Source of the DNA: Kitasatospora phosalacinea
Lineage (GTDB): Bacteria; Actinomycetota; Actinomycetes; Streptomycetales; Streptomycetaceae
Direction of reading: 5' to 3'
Assembly (NCBI RefSeq): GCF_000716545.1
Contig: NZ_JNWZ01000018.1
Coordinates: 1-64,000, forward strand
Length of the DNA stretch: 64,000 nt
Shown here: in pieces, positions 7,658 through 17,783 of the stretch
How positions within the stretch are numbered: the stretch's first letter is position 1
Layout of the letters: every line of letters starts with the position of its first letter
Program-made: the position numbers and the translations under genes
Notes under the pieces: generated by a model
Databases searched by the model: none
What the model saw: the letters and a program-made list of their open reading frames with translations, nothing else
Told to the model about the DNA's origin: nothing

Positions 7658-9217
7658 ATGCCACACCGGACCACCGCCCTGCTCCGCCTGCTGGTACCCG
7701 CGGCGCTCGCCGCCGGCGTCGTCGTGCCGCTCTCGGCCGGCACCGCCGCCGCCGCGCAGCCGATCTGCCTGAGCGGCAACCTCCAGTTCGACTACCAGTC
7801 CGCCGAGGAGGGCACCACCAAGCCGACCCGGACCCGGGCCGCCCGCAACGCCTCGGTCGAGCTCTGGGGCCGGGAGAAGTCCACCGACACCGACCACAAG
7901 CTGAACCCGGACACCCAGCTGACCGGGGCGGCCGACGGCTCGTTCAACCTCTGCTACACCCCGGTCACCACCGCCTCGATGGACCACCTGTACGTCCGCT
8001 TCGCCACCCGCGACAACCAGGTGTGGAAGGTCACCGACGCCACCGGCGCGGTCTACACCCACAACACGCCGACCCAGACGAACATATCGACGAGCCTCTC
8101 CCTCGGCACCGTCAAACCGACCACCGCGGCCCGCGCCTGGCACGCCTTCGACACCGTCAACCTGCTCTGGTCGCGCCGGGCCAACTCCACCACCCCGTGC
8201 TGGACGACCGCCGAGGCGAACGCCGCCACCTGCACCACCCTGACCGTCCGCTGGCAGTCCGGCTCCACCGACGGCCCGTACTACGACCTGTCGAACACCG
8301 TGCACCTCGCCGACGCCGACCCGGACTCCGAGCACACCGTGCTGCACGAAGCGGGCCACTTCTTCCAGAACCGGCTGTACAACGGCACCTTCCCGGCCGT
8401 CACCAACTGCAGCCCGCACTACATCGAGAGGGTGTCGTCCGCCACCTGCGCCTGGACCGAGGGCTTCGGCGACTCGCTGGCCGCCTACCTGCTGGGCGAC
8501 CAGCGCTACGTGTGGCCGGACGGCTCGTCCTACCCGTTCACCGCCGCCGCGGGCTGGCAGACCGGCGACCAGGTGCAGGGCAACGTGGACGGCGCGCTGC
8601 TCCAGCTGTGGAACCAGGTGGACGGCAGCTGGGACCGCACCATCGCCACCCTGGCCTCGCACACGCCGGCCACCTTCGCCGACTGGTTCAAGAACGTCCG
8701 CCCGACGGCCGTGCCGCCGCTGTCCACCACCGGCGCCGCGCTGACCGCCCTGGACACCCACGCCGTCAACTACGGCCCCACGATCGTCGGAGACAACGCC
8801 TACCACGCGCTCAGCAACGGCGGTGGTGTCGCCCTCCAGCGCGGCGGGACCTGCAGCCTCAGCCTCTCCTCCGGGGCCGAGTTCGCCGCGCTGGACACCA
8901 CCCGGGCCTCGCAGCGCTGGAAGTTCATCGCCAACGGCGACGGCACCGTGCGCGTCTCCGACAGCTGCCCGATCCCCCTCTACCTGACCGCGCCGACCAC
9001 CGCCGGCGGCCAGGTCTCCCTGCTGGCCGTCAACCTCGGTGCCGCCAACCAGAAGTGGCAGGTGACGCAGAACGCCGCCGGCACCTACACCCTGACCAAC
9101 CCGGCCACCGGCTTCGTCCTCGACGGCACCGCGACCGCCGGCCAGGCCGTCACCGCCAACACCGCCTCCGCCGGCTCGGCGAGCCAGAAGTGGGCGTCCG
9201 TCTTCTCCATCTCCTGA
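7658..9217 (+). CDS. Secreted zinc metallopeptidase-like protein with ricin-type lectin domain
   Basis: The product is 519 residues and starts with a signal peptide (basic MPHRTTALLR, hydrophobic core, cleavage likely after ...TAAAA near residue 33). The central region has VLHEAGHF, an HExxH zinc site at residue 230, and a downstream WTEGFGDSLAAYL whose Glu about 38 residues later can be the third zinc ligand (gluzincin pattern). The last 130 residues carry repeated QKW/QRW motifs of a ricin B (beta-trefoil) carbohydrate-binding domain. The protein probably cleaves an external glycoprotein or cell-wall-bound target. The ATG is preceded by GGAAGGA at 7645-7651. A strong hairpin follows the gene. 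The exact peptidase family is not recognised. Confidence 0.8.
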   Translation: MPHRTTALLRLLVPAALAAGVVVPLSAGTAAAAQPICLSGNLQFDYQSAEEGTTKPTRTRAARNASVELWGREKSTDTDHKLNPDTQLTGAADGSFNLCYTPVTTASMDHLYVRFATRDNQVWKVTDATGAVYTHNTPTQTNISTSLSLGTVKPTTAARAWHAFDTVNLLWSRRANSTTPCWTTAEANAATCTTLTVRWQSGSTDGPYYDLSNTVHLADADPDSEHTVLHEAGHFFQNRLYNGTFPAVTNCSPHYIERVSSATCAWTEGFGDSLAAYLLGDQRYVWPDGSSYPFTAAAGWQTGDQVQGNVDGALLQLWNQVDGSWDRTIATLASHTPATFADWFKNVRPTAVPPLSTTGAALTALDTHAVNYGPTIVGDNAYHALSNGGGVALQRGGTCSLSLSSGAEFAALDTTRASQRWKFIANGDGTVRVSDSCPIPLYLTAPTTAGGQVSLLAVNLGAANQKWQVTQNAAGTYTLTNPATGFVLDGTATAGQAVTANTASAGSASQKWASVFSIS

Positions 9218-9255
9218 CCCGCCCGGACCGGCCGTAGGACCGGCCCGCAGGACCG

Positions 9256-9293
9256 GGCCCCCGGCTCCCGGCCCGAGGGGGGAGCCGGGGGCC
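9256..9293. terminator. Bidirectional terminator hairpin
   Basis: A 14-bp perfect stem (9256-9269 with 9280-9293; core CCCCCGGCTCCC) and a 10-base loop lie between two convergent genes, 38 bp after the protease stop and 52 bp from the end of the NRPS operon. It probably ends transcription from both sides. Confidence 0.8.
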
Positions 9294-9345
9294 TCCGCCG
9301 TGGCCCCCGACGGAACGGGAACGGCGGCGGAGTCCGGTGACCGGC

Positions 9346-11289
9346 TCAGCCGCCCTCCCGGGCGGGCCCCGTCGTCATGCCGCCCGGATGGCTGAGCAGC
9401 CGGCCGTCGGCCGCCGCCATCAGCAGCCGGCCGGCGTGCGGGGCCAGCGGTCCGGCGGACGGGACGGGCACCGGCGGGGCGAAGGGCGCGAACGGTGCCC
9501 GGGTGAGGACCGGGGGGCGGGTGAGCAGCCCGCCGGGGGTGACGGCGTGCAGCCGGGCGTGCAGGACGGCGAGCGCGGTCGCGCCGCCGGCCGGCCCCAG
9601 CGCGGTCCACGCCGCCCCGGGGAGGTGGGCCGGACGGTGGTGCAGCACGTCGTCGTGCCCGGTGACCGCGAAGAGCGTGTTGTCGCACATCGCGAGCGCC
9701 GTCGTGCCGCGGGGGACGGACCCGGCGTGGACCCACGGCGCCGTACCGGCGACGGGCGCGCGGTGCACCAGCCGGTCGTCCTCGGTCACCGCCAGGAGCG
9801 CCAGCGGCAGCGGGTGGCAGGCCTCGCGGGGGGCGGTGAGGCAGCGCAGCCGCAACTGACCCTCCGGGCCGTCCGGGCCGTCCGGGCAGGGCGTCCACGG
9901 CAGGTTCTGCTCGGACGGTTCGCGGTGCAGCAGGGTCGTCCCGTCCCCGGCCACGGCGAACAGCAGGCCCTCGCAGGCGGCGAGCGCCCGGAGCCCGGGT
10001 GCCGGACCGACGGCGTGCCAGCGGGGCGCGGGCGCCCCGGAGAACCGGTCGAGGACGTTGCGGGTCACCCGCGCCACCGCCGGGTCGTCCAGCGCCCGCC
10101 CCCAGTTGATGGTGGCGGCGTTGAACACCGACCCCGCCCCGAGCCGCATGGTCCCCATGGTCGCCCACCCGCCCTGCCCGTAGGCGCGCCAGTGCCCCAG
10201 GTCGGCGGTGGCCAGGACGACGAAGGAGCGCGGCGTCCCGTCCCGCCCGGTGGCCCGCGGCACGCCGAGCGACCAGTCGAGTTCGGCCGCGTCCGTCTCG
10301 TAGCCCAGCGCCCCCCGGGCGAAGGCGTCCCCGTCCGCCAGACCGGTCCCCTCGAAGGCCCAGTGGTCCGCGAAGCGCACCGTGTAGGCCTCGCGGCCCA
10401 TCACCGCCATGCCCTCGCCCCACGCCCCCGCGCCCCGGCGGAAGCTCACGCCCGTCATCGCGTTCTCGGGGCGGTCGACCGGTGCGCTGGACCACTCCAC
10501 CGTCGTCCGGGCCGGGTCGGTGGCGGCGACCGGGTCCGTCGCGGCGTCGCGGTGGCAGACCATGGTGCGGCCGCCGTCCTCCAGGCGGAACTGCCACCAG
10601 GCGGTGTTGCCCGCGAAGACCGCGAGGTTGCCGCCCCGGCGGACGAACCCCTCGACGCCGTCCCGCATGCCCGCCGTCCAGTACTCGTCGTGACCGTTCA
10701 CGACCAGCACCCGGTAGGCCGCCAGGAGTTCCGCCCCGTCGTCCAGGTCGAAGCCCGAGCAGTACTCGACCGGCCGGCCGGTCCGGTGCAGCCAGCGCAG
10801 CAGCGGCTCCTCCCACCGCTCCGGCGGCGGACCCCCGCCGGGCGCGTCGAGCGGGACGCGGACCGCGCGCGCGGGCTGCTCCGAGTAGTAGAGGCTCCGG
10901 CCCGGCTCACCGGCCCGGTGGTAGGCGCGCCAGGTGGGGAACGGGACGCTCACCAGGACCGGGGAGGTACCGCCCGGGCGCCCCGCCCGCACCGCGAACC
11001 ACACCTCGTGCTCGGCGTCCCGCTCGGGCCGCGGCACTTCGGGGCGGTGGTCGTGGAAGCTCGCCCGGTACAGCGAACTCGGCCACGCCGCGGGCACGTC
11101 CAGGTCGTGGACGGAGCCGCGCACCCGAGCGACGAGCACCGTGCGGTCCGCCACGACGTCGGTGACGACCACCCGGCCGGTGAGCGGACCGCCGTCGCCG
11201 GCCGCCGTCCGGCAGCGGATCCGGCCGCCCTGCGCGCAGGACGTGGCGTCCGCGTGGACGACGGGCCGCGGGACGGGCGCGGCCGTCAC
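9346..11289 (-). CDS. N,N-dimethylformamidase-like protein with C-terminal propeller-like repeats
   Basis: The product is 647 residues. Residues about 30-415 resemble the large subunit of N,N-dimethylformamidase (DMFA2/DUF6605 family): VPFPTWRAYHRAG, GRPVEYCSGFDLDD, VLVVNGHDEYWTAGMRDGVEGFVRRGGNLAVFAGNTAWWQFR. That enzyme hydrolyses the amide bond of a formamide; most relatives are uncharacterised. From about residue 425 there are five repeats of roughly 45 residues around LFAVAGDGTTLLHR, LLAVTEDDRLVHR, LFAVTGHDDVLHHR and related lines, as in tachylectin-type beta-propellers. No signal peptide is seen. The GTG overlaps the stop of the condensation gene (GTGA, 11286-11289), so it is the last gene of the NRPS operon and probably tailors or hydrolyses an amide in the product. 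Substrate unknown. Confidence 0.65.
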   Translation of the reverse strand: MTAAPVPRPVVHADATSCAQGGRIRCRTAAGDGGPLTGRVVVTDVVADRTVLVARVRGSVHDLDVPAAWPSSLYRASFHDHRPEVPRPERDAEHEVWFAVRAGRPGGTSPVLVSVPFPTWRAYHRAGEPGRSLYYSEQPARAVRVPLDAPGGGPPPERWEEPLLRWLHRTGRPVEYCSGFDLDDGAELLAAYRVLVVNGHDEYWTAGMRDGVEGFVRRGGNLAVFAGNTAWWQFRLEDGGRTMVCHRDAATDPVAATDPARTTVEWSSAPVDRPENAMTGVSFRRGAGAWGEGMAVMGREAYTVRFADHWAFEGTGLADGDAFARGALGYETDAAELDWSLGVPRATGRDGTPRSFVVLATADLGHWRAYGQGGWATMGTMRLGAGSVFNAATINWGRALDDPAVARVTRNVLDRFSGAPAPRWHAVGPAPGLRALAACEGLLFAVAGDGTTLLHREPSEQNLPWTPCPDGPDGPEGQLRLRCLTAPREACHPLPLALLAVTEDDRLVHRAPVAGTAPWVHAGSVPRGTTALAMCDNTLFAVTGHDDVLHHRPAHLPGAAWTALGPAGGATALAVLHARLHAVTPGGLLTRPPVLTRAPFAPFAPPVPVPSAGPLAPHAGRLLMAAADGRLLSHPGGMTTGPAREGG

Positions 11290-12719
11290 GCGCGGGCCCG
11301 CGACGGGCCGAGCAGCCCGCCCAGGTCGGCCAGCTTCGGCGGGGAACCGGCGGCCGAGGCGACCACCACCTCCTCCAGGGCGCGCAGGTGCGCGTGGATC
11401 GCCTCCGGCGGCAGGTACGCGGTGTCGGCGGTCAGGGTGACGGTCAACTCGGCGTCGTCGCCGGTCAGGTGCAGGCAGTACCGGCAGGCCACCCGTTCCT
11501 GGGTGGCCGGGAAGTCGAGGACGGTGCGCCCGCGCAGCCGCTCCAGCTCCCCGGCGTCCGGAGCGCCGCCGGGGGCGGCGACCCGTTCGGTCAGCCGCAT
11601 GTCGTTGAAGCAGCAGTACGGATGGACCTCCGTGCCGCGCTCCCGCGCCAGCCGCTCCAGCAGCGCGTCCCACCCGGCCGGGTCGTAGGAGGCGGCCCGG
11701 TAGCCGGCCAGGGACGCGGCGAACGCGCCGGGGAGCAGGTCGGTGAAGACCGCGGTCCCCGCCGGGTCGTCCGGCAGCGGCAGCACCACCAGGGCGTCCT
11801 GCGACAGCGTGCTGACCATGGTGCGGCGGTCCGCCGCGGCCCGGTTCCCGGCGATCGGCATGACGGCCGCCGTCCGGTGCCCCTGACCGGCGGCGACCAG
11901 GGCGGCCGCCGCGGTCAGCAGCACCGCCGACCCGCTGACGCCGTGGCCGGCGGCCAGGGCGTCCACGGCCCGGGGCAGGGCCGCCGAGACCAGCCGGCCG
12001 GTCCAGAACCGGGGCGTGCGCGGCGCCGCGACCGGGGCGGCGAACATCGTCGGCGGGGCCTGCGCGAGGCCCCGCTCCCAGTGCGCCAGCGCGGCTGCGC
12101 CGGCCCGCCGCCCGGCCGGGCCGGCCTGTCGGCGGGCCAGGTCCAGCGGCGTCTCCGGGCAGACCGGCCCGGCCGAACCGCGGCGCACCAGCAGCCGCAG
12201 GTCGCGCACCAGGACCTCCGCGCCGTGCCCGTCGGACGCCAGGTGGCACAGGGCGAGGACGGCGTGCGTGATCCGCCCGGAACAGCGGACCGCCCCCCAC
12301 CGCACCGGCCACTCCTCCGCGTACCCGAAGCGGCGCCCGGACAGTTCCGCCAGCAGCTCCTCGGCCGTCCGACCGGCCCGGTCGGGGTCGGGCTCGTCGC
12401 GGACGAGCAGGTCGAACCGTCCCTCCCCGTGCAGCCGCTGGCCGGGGGCGCCGTCGGGCAGGTCCGCCAGCCGGGTCCGCAGGGCTTCGTGCCGCAGCAC
12501 CAGGGCGGTCAGCGCGGCCACCAGGCGCGCGGCGTCCACCGGGGCGCCCCGGTCGGCGAGGGGCAGCACCCGGCCGAGGTTGAAGTAGTGGTCGTTCGGC
12601 GCCGTCCGGCCGATCGCGTGCCAGATGGCGCGCTGCCCCCAGGTGAGCGGCGCCGTCCCGCAGCGGCCCCCGGCGAAGGGGACGGCGAGGACGTCGTCCC
12701 GCACCGCCGCCCCGGTCAC
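11286..12719 (-). CDS. Stand-alone NRPS condensation-type protein
   Basis: This 477-residue single-domain protein of the condensation/acyltransferase superfamily begins with a C1-like APLTWGQRAIWHAI. The active-site motif is LCHLASDGHG near residue 160: the second His, the catalytic one in HHxxxDG, and the DG are kept, while the first His is Cys. Further conserved stretches are VMPIAGNR and the C-terminal acceptor half. GTG at 12719 is chosen over an in-frame GTG nine bases upstream because it gives the GTGA overlap with the carrier gene seen at most junctions of this operon. Next to a free carrier protein and a free AMP ligase, it probably joins a starter acyl group to the first amino acid or to an external nucleophile. 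Ester formation is also possible. Confidence 0.75.
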   Translation of the reverse strand: MTGAAVRDDVLAVPFAGGRCGTAPLTWGQRAIWHAIGRTAPNDHYFNLGRVLPLADRGAPVDAARLVAALTALVLRHEALRTRLADLPDGAPGQRLHGEGRFDLLVRDEPDPDRAGRTAEELLAELSGRRFGYAEEWPVRWGAVRCSGRITHAVLALCHLASDGHGAEVLVRDLRLLVRRGSAGPVCPETPLDLARRQAGPAGRRAGAAALAHWERGLAQAPPTMFAAPVAAPRTPRFWTGRLVSAALPRAVDALAAGHGVSGSAVLLTAAAALVAAGQGHRTAAVMPIAGNRAAADRRTMVSTLSQDALVVLPLPDDPAGTAVFTDLLPGAFAASLAGYRAASYDPAGWDALLERLARERGTEVHPYCCFNDMRLTERVAAPGGAPDAGELERLRGRTVLDFPATQERVACRYCLHLTGDDAELTVTLTADTAYLPPEAIHAHLRALEEVVVASAAGSPPKLADLGGLLGPSRARA

Positions 12720-13015
12720 GGGGCCCACCGGGGCTCCGCCGCGCCGAGCCGCAGCAACTGCGCGACGAGCCCGTCGAACCCGTCCGCGTGCAGCGCCCCG
12801 TCGCCGAGGTCGAGGAGGACCCCGAACTCCTCCTCCACCGCGTCCGCCAGGCGCAGCAGGGCGAGCGAGCCGACCCCGAGCGCGGCGAGCGACTCGGTGG
12901 ACGCCAGCACCTCCGACGCGCCGACGGCGCCGTCGCAGGCCCGGGCGACCGACTCGGCGAGGCGGAGCCGGAGCGAGTCGGTGTCCGGGGGCGGGGGAGT
13001 GCCGGGGGCGCTCAC
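12716..13015 (-). CDS. Stand-alone peptidyl/aryl carrier protein
   Basis: This 99-residue acidic four-helix carrier protein has a phosphopantetheine attachment serine in ALGVGSLALLRLADAVEEEF (about residue 44). The usual D before G-x-S is replaced (GVGS), as in some discrete carriers. GTG at 13015 overlaps the MbtH stop (GTGA), fixing the start. Its neighbours are a stand-alone condensation protein downstream and an MbtH protein upstream, and an AMP ligase lies in the same operon. These suggest that it carries the starter acid or a building block modified while bound. A phosphopantetheinyl transferase is not encoded in the window. Confidence 0.8.
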   Translation of the reverse strand: MSAPGTPPPPDTDSLRLRLAESVARACDGAVGASEVLASTESLAALGVGSLALLRLADAVEEEFGVLLDLGDGALHADGFDGLVAQLLRLGAAEPRWAP

Positions 13016-13221
13016 CGGGCGTCCGCCCCGGACTCCAGGCGGCGGCGCACCGAGAGCGGCCGGATGTCCGGCCAGACCAGGTCGACGTGCGCCGTGCACT
13101 CCTCCTCGGAGCCGACGAACCCCTCGGGCCGCCAGCCGGCCGGCAGCTCGGCGCCGTCCGGCCACAGGGCGTGCTGCTCCTCGTCGTTGACGACGACGCG
13201 GTAGCGGATCTCGTGGGTCAC
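13012..13221 (-). CDS. MbtH-like NRPS chaperone
   Basis: This 69-residue protein of typical MbtH length contains the family hallmarks NDEEQHALWP, LPAGW and the closing VDLVWPDIRPLS. MbtH proteins bind adenylation domains and are often required for their folding or activity. It lies three bases after the stop of the NRPS C-A-PCP gene and overlaps the following carrier gene by four bases. It probably serves one or more of the three adenylation domains of this operon. Confidence 0.95.
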   Translation of the reverse strand: MTHEIRYRVVVNDEEQHALWPDGAELPAGWRPEGFVGSEEECTAHVDLVWPDIRPLSVRRRLESGADAR

Positions 13222-13224
13222 GGG

Positions 13225-16200
13225 TCATTCCTCTCGGAGGGCACGGACGGCGGCTGCGACGTCCCGTGCGGTGGGGGTGTCGAAGAAGACGTCCAGCGGG
13301 ACGTCGACGTCGAGGCGGTGGCGGATCCGGGCGGTGATGGCCGTGATCGTCAGCGAGTGCCCGCCGAGGTCGAAGAGGTCCTCGTCGGGCCCCAGGTCGT
13401 CCAGGCCGAGGACCTCGCGCCAGATGTCGAGGACCGCCGCGTCGGTGGCGTCCGCCCCCGCCGGGGCCCCGGCCGGGCGCCCGGGGCGGTCCGCCGCCGG
13501 CTCCGGCAGCGCGGCCCGGTCCAGCTTGCCGTTGGGGGTCAGCGGGAAGGCGTCGAGGACGACGTACGCGCCGGGCAGGACGGCGGCGGGCAGCACGCCG
13601 GCCAGGTGTGCGCGCAGCTCCTCCGGGGCGGGGGCCGGCCCGGCCGGGACGACGTAGGCGGTGAGCCGGCGGTCCCCCTCCGGACCGTGCGCCACCACGG
13701 CCGCCCGCGCCACGCCCGGGTGGCCGGCCAACCGGGCCTCGACCTCGCCGAGTTCGATCCGGTGGCCGCGCAGCTTCACCTGGCCGTCGGTGCGGCCGAG
13801 GTACTCCAGCGCGCCGCCCGGGGCGCGCCGCACCAGGTCGCCGGTCCGGTACATCCGGCTGCCGGGAGGCCCGTACGGGTCGGGCAGGAACCGGCTCGCG
13901 GTCAGGCCCGGGCGGCCCAGGTAGCCGTGCGCCACCCCCGCCCCGCCGAGGTACAGCTCGCCCGCGACGCCGTACGGGACGGGCCGCAGGCCGGGGTCGA
14001 GCAGGTACGCGCCGGTGCCGGCCAGCGGGTCACCGAGACGGACGGCGCCGTCGCCGGTGACGGCGGGATCGGCCAGCGTGGACCAGATGGTCGTCTCGGT
14101 CGGCCCGTACACGTTCACCAGCCGCGCGGTGGCCGCGGTGAGCTCGGCGGCGAGCGGGGCGGGCAGGGCCTCGCCGCCGGTGAGCGCGGTGAGGCCCGGG
14201 ACCGGGCCGGGGAGCCCGGCGTCCAGGAGCAGCCGCCAGCCGCTGGGCGTGGCCTGCACGTGGGTGACCCGCTCGTCCCGGAGCAGCTTGAGCAGGGCCG
14301 GGCCGTCGCGGTGCTCCTCCTCCGGGACGAGGACGACGCGGCCGCCGGTGGTGAGCGGCAGGAACAGCTCGACGGCGGAGATGTCGAACGACAGCGAGGT
14401 GAGCCCGAGCCAGCGGTCCCCGGCCCGTGAGCCGAGCCGCTCCCGCAGGGCCGCCAGCACGTAGACCAGCGCCGCGTGCGGCACCTCGACGCCCTTGGGA
14501 CGGCCGGTGGAACCGGAGGTGTACAGCACGTAGGCGGGCAGCGCCGGGTCCGGCGGGGGCAGCGGGCGACGGCCGCCCGGACCGGCGAGGTCCGCCGGGG
14601 CCAGGTCGCCGGGGCCCTCGGGCGTCCGGGTGACCCGCAGGGCGGGGGTGGCGTCGGAGCGGACCAGGGCCAGCCGCTCCGCCGGGTACCCGGGGTCGAG
14701 GGGGAGGTAGGCGGCGCCGGCGGCCAGGGTGGCGAGCACCGCGACGAGCTGGTCCAGGCCCCGGGGCAGCTCGACGCCGACCAGCGTCCCCGGCCCGGCG
14801 CCGTGCCGGACGAGTGCCGCCGCCGCGCGCTCCACCCGCTCGGCGAGCCCGCCGTACGTCAGGGCGGTGCCCGCCGCGACGACGGCGACCGCGTCGGGCC
14901 GCTCGGCCGCGCGGGCGAAGAACTGCTCGGTGACGGTCGCGGGGGCCGGGCCGGTGCGCGCCACCGGCGGCACCACCTGCGCGCGCAGCTCGTCCGGGCC
15001 GAGCAGGGGCAGCGCGCCGAGCGTCGCGCCGGGGTCGGCGAGGGCCCCGTCGAGCAGCCGGGTCCAGTGCTCGACGATCCGCTCGGCGGTGCCCGGCGGC
15101 AGCGCCCCGCGGCGGTACTGGAGGCTGCCGCGCACCTCGTCGCCGCAGTCGACCAGTTGGAGGTTGAGGAGGTTGCGCGCGGTGTCCGGGAAGCCGATCC
15201 ACTGCACCTCGGCGGCGACGGCGCCGAAGTCCGGCGCGGCGGCGGCCGGGCGGCGCCGGTAGCTGACGGACAGCGGGGCGAGCGCGGTGCGGGGGGTCAG
15301 GCCCCGCACGACCCGGCCGAAAGGCGTCGCCCGGTGCCGGTACAGCGCCCGCAGGGCGGCCCGGACGGCGCGGGCCCAGTCCGCGAACGGCAGCTCGGCC
15401 GGCCGGGCGGCGCCCGCGGCGGCGACCCGCAGCGGCAGTTCGTTGACGGCCAGGCCGACGGCCACCGGCGCGCCCGGCGGGCGCAGCGAGAGCTCGACCG
15501 CGGTGGTGGGGGCGGGGTCGCCGTAGCGGACGAGCAGGGCGTGCCAGGCCGCGGTGAGCAGTTCGAAACGGGTGACGCCGATCCGGCGCGCGGTGTCGGA
15601 GAGGGCCGCGCAGCGCCGCCCGTCGAGGCGGAAGGCGGTTTCGGCGCCGGGCGCGGGCAGGACGCCGCCGTCGGCCGGCGGGACGAGGCCGGGGAGGACC
15701 GGGGCGGCCGGGTCCGGTCCGTGGTCGGCCCACAGCGCGCGGGCGTCCGCCAGGTCCTCCGGCGCGGGCTCCGCGGCCGGGTGCACGGAGTCGGGCACCG
15801 GCGGCAGCGGATCGCCCCGGTAGGCCGCGGCGAGGTCGCCGACCAGCCGGTCCTTGGACTCGCCGTCGAACACCAGGTGGTGGGCGGTGAACAGCAGGAC
15901 GTGCCGCTCCGGTCCGGTCCGCAGCAGCGCGAACCGGCACAGCGGGCCGGCGAGCAGGTCGAAGGCGGCCGAGCGCTCCTCGGCGAGCCGCGCCGGCAGT
16001 TCCCCGGCGGCGCACTCGACGCGGCGCGGGGCGGGCACGGCGACCGTCCGGCCGGTGCCGCCGTCCAGCGCCGGGACGCTGGTCAGGGCCGGGTGGTGGG
16101 CGGTGACGGCGGCGCACGCGCGGTCCAGGGCCGGGACGTCGAGCGGGCCGGTCAGTTCGACGGCGACGGCCAGGTGGTAGGCCGAGCCGACGTCCAGCGC

Positions 16201-16251
16201 GTGCTCGGTGAGCCGCACGCCGTGCTGGGCGGGGGAGGTCGGGAGGGTCAC
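13225..16251 (-). CDS. NRPS module C-A-PCP, predicted glycine
   Basis: The product is 1008 residues. Condensation domain about 5-425 with active site HHLVFDG near residue 122; adenylation domain about 440-915 with [11 protein letters not shown] near 577, [19 protein letters not shown] and the lysine in NGKLDR; carrier domain about 930-1005 with LFDLGGHSL (Ser near 964). Reading the specificity pocket by eye gives DIVQLGVIWK, close to the glycine code DILQLGLIWK. No epimerisation, methylation or release domain is present. The GTG overlaps the AMP-ligase stop (GTGA). As the only module without a docking-like N-terminal extension, and near the ligase and free carrier, it is a good candidate for the first elongation module. 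Confidence 0.88.
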   Translation of the reverse strand: MTLPTSPAQHGVRLTEHALDVGSAYHLAVAVELTGPLDVPALDRACAAVTAHHPALTSVPALDGGTGRTVAVPAPRRVECAAGELPARLAEERSAAFDLLAGPLCRFALLRTGPERHVLLFTAHHLVFDGESKDRLVGDLAAAYRGDPLPPVPDSVHPAAEPAPEDLADARALWADHGPDPAAPVLPGLVPPADGGVLPAPGAETAFRLDGRRCAALSDTARRIGVTRFELLTAAWHALLVRYGDPAPTTAVELSLRPPGAPVAVGLAVNELPLRVAAAGAARPAELPFADWARAVRAALRALYRHRATPFGRVVRGLTPRTALAPLSVSYRRRPAAAAPDFGAVAAEVQWIGFPDTARNLLNLQLVDCGDEVRGSLQYRRGALPPGTAERIVEHWTRLLDGALADPGATLGALPLLGPDELRAQVVPPVARTGPAPATVTEQFFARAAERPDAVAVVAAGTALTYGGLAERVERAAAALVRHGAGPGTLVGVELPRGLDQLVAVLATLAAGAAYLPLDPGYPAERLALVRSDATPALRVTRTPEGPGDLAPADLAGPGGRRPLPPPDPALPAYVLYTSGSTGRPKGVEVPHAALVYVLAALRERLGSRAGDRWLGLTSLSFDISAVELFLPLTTGGRVVLVPEEEHRDGPALLKLLRDERVTHVQATPSGWRLLLDAGLPGPVPGLTALTGGEALPAPLAAELTAATARLVNVYGPTETTIWSTLADPAVTGDGAVRLGDPLAGTGAYLLDPGLRPVPYGVAGELYLGGAGVAHGYLGRPGLTASRFLPDPYGPPGSRMYRTGDLVRRAPGGALEYLGRTDGQVKLRGHRIELGEVEARLAGHPGVARAAVVAHGPEGDRRLTAYVVPAGPAPAPEELRAHLAGVLPAAVLPGAYVVLDAFPLTPNGKLDRAALPEPAADRPGRPAGAPAGADATDAAVLDIWREVLGLDDLGPDEDLFDLGGHSLTITAITARIRHRLDVDVPLDVFFDTPTARDVAAAVRALREE

Positions 16252-17783
16252 GGGGCGGCCTCACGGGTGTCGGGGTCGAGGGCGCGGCGCAGCTCCCGCT
16301 TGAGGACCTTGCCGGCCTCGTTGCGGGGGAGGGCGTCGCGGAAGTGCACGGTGGCGGGGAGTTCGTGGACGGCGAGGCGGTCCAGCAGGAAGGTGCGCAG
16401 GGCGGCCGGGGTCAGCTCGCCGGCGGGCACGACGAACGCCGCCACCACGCTGCCGAGGACGGGGTGCGGGACGCCGACGGCCGCCGCGTCGGCGACCAGC
16501 GGGTGGGCGTGCAGCGCGTTCTCGACCTGGAGGGTGGAGACCTTGTGGGCACCGGACTTGACGACGTCGCGCTCCCGGTCGAGGAGGTGCAGGAAACCGT
16601 CCTCGTCGACCCGGCCGAGATCGCCCATCCGGGTCCACCGGCCCCGGAAGGTCTCGTCGTCCCGCTCGCCGAGGTAGCCGCGCGGCGCGGCGGGCGAGCG
16701 CAGCCACAGCTCGCCCGCCTCGCCCGGCGGCACGGGGCGGCCCGCGCCGTCGGTGACGCGCAGGTCGGCCAGGGACGCGGGGCGGCCGGGCGACTGCGGG
16801 CGGGCCGGGTCGAACAGCAGGGTGACCTGGGCCGGGGCGGCCTCCGTGGACGTGTAGTAGTTGACGATCTGGGCCCCGGCGAAGACCCGGCTCAGGCCGA
16901 GCGCGACGGGCTGCGGCAGGGCCGCGGCGGTGGAGCCGACCAGGCGGACGCCGTCCAGGGCCCCGCTCCCGGCGGCCGTGGCCAGGGCGGGGGAGGCGAG
17001 GATCTCGATCGCCGTGGCGGGCACCAGGAACACGCTGCCGACCTCGTGCTCGGGGATCAGGCGCAGGAACCGGGCCGGGGTGAACTGGGGCGCGGCCACG
17101 CAGCGGGCGTGCGCGTTCAAGGCGTTGACCAGCATGGTCTGGCCGGCGTTGGTGCCGACCGGGAAGGTGTGCAGGAACGCGGCCGAGTGGCGCAGCGGCC
17201 GGCGGCGCTCGTCGAGCGTGCAGCCGTGCGCGAGGTTCGCGTGGGAGGCGGTGACGCCCTTCGGGGTCCCGGTGGTGCCGGAGGTGTACAGGATCTGGGC
17301 GGGCGCCCCCGGCTCCGGGTCGGGCGGCTCGGGGACGAGGCCGGGCGGGTCGGGGTCGTCCGCGGCCCGCTCGGTGAGCGTCCGCACCCCCGTCGGCACG
17401 CCCGCCGGAGCCCCGGCGGGGCCGTGCAGCAGGAAGCGCGCCCCGGAGTCGGCCAGGACGTGGCGCACCCCGGCGGGCGGCGTCCGGTCGGAGAACGGCA
17501 CGGCGACACCGCCGGCCCGCAGCACGGCGAGGAACGCCACCGCGAACTCCGTCCAGCCGCCGGTGCCGTAGCACAGGCCGACCCGGTCCCCGGTGGCCAG
17601 GCCGGCCGCGCGCAGGACGGTGGCGAGGGCGCCGCTGCGCCGCTGCCAGCCGGCGAAGTCCAGGCGCCGCTCGCCGTTGACGATCGCGGTCCGCTCCCCG
17701 TGCGCCGCGGCCCGGTGGGCGAGCAGGGCGGGCAGCGTGGCCGGGGCCGGGGCCGGGGCCGGCGTGGTGCGGGGCGCGGTCAT
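16248..17783 (-). CDS. Stand-alone AMP-dependent acyl/aryl ligase
   Basis: This 511-residue ANL-superfamily enzyme contains [14 protein letters not shown] (ATP loop), YYTSTEAAP, the [12 protein letters not shown] hinge and a C-terminal lysine in [11 protein letters not shown]. It activates a carboxylic acid as an acyl-adenylate and passes it to CoA or a carrier thiol. The position between two NRPS genes, with ATGA and GTGA overlaps on both sides, and the discrete carrier and condensation proteins downstream suggest it loads the starter acid of the peptide. The pocket lacks the usual Asp for an alpha-amino group, so a fatty or aryl acid is more likely than an amino acid. It is not obviously a 2,3-dihydroxybenzoate ligase. 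Confidence 0.82.
   Translation of the reverse strand: MTAPRTTPAPAPAPATLPALLAHRAAAHGERTAIVNGERRLDFAGWQRRSGALATVLRAAGLATGDRVGLCYGTGGWTEFAVAFLAVLRAGGVAVPFSDRTPPAGVRHVLADSGARFLLHGPAGAPAGVPTGVRTLTERAADDPDPPGLVPEPPDPEPGAPAQILYTSGTTGTPKGVTASHANLAHGCTLDERRRPLRHSAAFLHTFPVGTNAGQTMLVNALNAHARCVAAPQFTPARFLRLIPEHEVGSVFLVPATAIEILASPALATAAGSGALDGVRLVGSTAAALPQPVALGLSRVFAGAQIVNYYTSTEAAPAQVTLLFDPARPQSPGRPASLADLRVTDGAGRPVPPGEAGELWLRSPAAPRGYLGERDDETFRGRWTRMGDLGRVDEDGFLHLLDRERDVVKSGAHKVSTLQVENALHAHPLVADAAAVGVPHPVLGSVVAAFVVPAGELTPAALRTFLLDRLAVHELPATVHFRDALPRNEAGKVLKRELRRALDPDTREAAP

Noticed and set aside
17660..17780. Separate small gene at the N-terminus of the AMP ligase
   Set aside because: The Ala/Pro-rich start is a natural extension of the ligase frame, and the ATGA overlap supports the single start at 17783.
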